From Candidatus Latescibacterota bacterium (lineage in GTDB: Bacteria > Krumholzibacteriota > Krumholzibacteriia > Krumholzibacteriales > WJIX01), in the NCBI GenBank assembly GCA_030643145.1, contig DAOWMJ010000133.1:1-5897 (forward strand): DNA of 5,897 nt. Reading direction: 5' to 3'. The notes below the pieces were generated by a model, which had not been told where the DNA came from, did no database searches, and was given only the letters and a program-made list of their open reading frames with translations. Both the position numbers and the translations under genes were made by a program. Every line of letters starts with the position of its first letter. Positions within the stretch are counted from its first letter, which is position 1. Shown one piece after another: positions 5,546 to 5,897 of the stretch.

Positions 5546-5897
5546 ATGAACATACTGTTTACAACTTCCGCCGCGCCGGCAAAAAGCCCCTTTTTTACAA
5601 GTGAAAAGAGACCTCCTTTAGGTCTCGGGACACTTATGTCTATAGCGAGAGAAGAGGGGCATCGAGTATTATTCATTGATAATTATTTATCTCCGTCACA
5701 ATTTATTGAAGAAGGCTATTTACAGGAAAACGATATCGATATTGTGGCTATTCACTCCAATACAATTTGTTTCCGTGATACTATGAGGATGTTTAATAAA
5801 ATTGAAGATCTTCGAAAGAAAGATCTGTGGCAAGGAAAGATAATAGTCGGCGGTCCTCACACTTCTGTTGCTTTGGAAACAATCCCTGAATTTGTGG
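5546..5897 (+). CDS. B12-binding-domain protein, probable radical SAM enzyme, N-terminal part
   Basis: An ATG at 5546 opens a frame that runs off the window, giving 117 visible residues. The start has a weak AGG (5534-5536) 9 bases upstream. The sequence fits the N-terminal cobalamin-binding Rossmann-like domain of B12-dependent radical SAM proteins: a first strand NILFTTSAAP, the KRPPLGLGTL turn (21-30) where these proteins have P-x-GL, AREEGHRVLFIDNY (34-47) as the second strand, DIDIVAIHSNT (63-73) as the third, and IIVGGPHTSVAL (99-110) as the fourth. The radical SAM CxxxCxxC motif would lie further downstream and cannot be seen, so that domain is inferred. Family members catalyse methylations, ring formations and other radical reactions, often in lipid, cofactor or natural-product pathways. 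The substrate is unknown. The gene diverges from the S9 peptidase and may be the first of an operon outside the window. Confidence 0.85.
   Translation, partial: MNILFTTSAAPAKSPFFTSEKRPPLGLGTLMSIAREEGHRVLFIDNYLSPSQFIEEGYLQENDIDIVAIHSNTICFRDTMRMFNKIEDLRKKDLWQGKIIVGGPHTSVALETIPEFV

Noticed and set aside
1..5897. CRISPR array, insertion sequence, phage or defence island
   Set aside because: I saw no regularly spaced direct repeats, no transposase or integrase motifs, no terminal repeats and no tRNA-flanked attachment site.

Overview
The window is an ordinary stretch of bacterial chromosome with five protein-coding genes, the first and last cut by the window edges. Left to right: the 3' part of a GAF-type sensor histidine kinase (+), a secreted cyclophilin-type peptidyl-prolyl isomerase (-), a PhzF-family isomerase/epimerase (+), a secreted DPP5-like S9 family serine peptidase (-), and the N-terminus of a B12-binding-domain protein, probably a radical SAM enzyme (+). 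I see no rRNA, tRNA, insertion sequence, integrase or CRISPR array.

Organism: clear Shine-Dalgarno sequences (GGGAGG, AAGGAG) and sigma70-like TTGACA/TATAAT promoters argue against Bacteroidetes proper, which mostly lack both. The large S9 peptidase nevertheless looks like the DPP5 group common in that wider lineage. Two proteins carry Sec-type signal peptides and would suit a periplasm. A Gram-negative bacterium, perhaps in a less-studied lineage near the FCB group, is a reasonable inference, but the window cannot settle it.

Layout: the kinase and the cyclophilin converge with only 5 bases between their stop codons. The cyclophilin and the PhzF gene diverge from a 207-base region that holds a good sigma70-like promoter for PhzF and a weaker candidate for the cyclophilin. 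The PhzF and S9 peptidase genes converge on a 312-base spacer containing a strong rho-independent terminator and overlapping, mutually exclusive inverted repeats. The S9 peptidase and the B12-binding gene diverge from a 359-base spacer with promoter-like elements and a GC-rich inverted repeat.

The genes alternate strands, so they form no visible operon and no obvious common pathway. The cyclophilin (protein folding) and the S9 peptidase (peptide breakdown) could both work in the cell envelope, but that is the only functional link seen. The two observations most worth following are the kinase's phosphoacceptor histidine position, which is occupied by phenylalanine while the ATP-binding domain looks intact, and the multi-way inverted repeat between the PhzF and S9 genes. 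I found no convincing evidence of a new defence, mobile or biosynthetic system.
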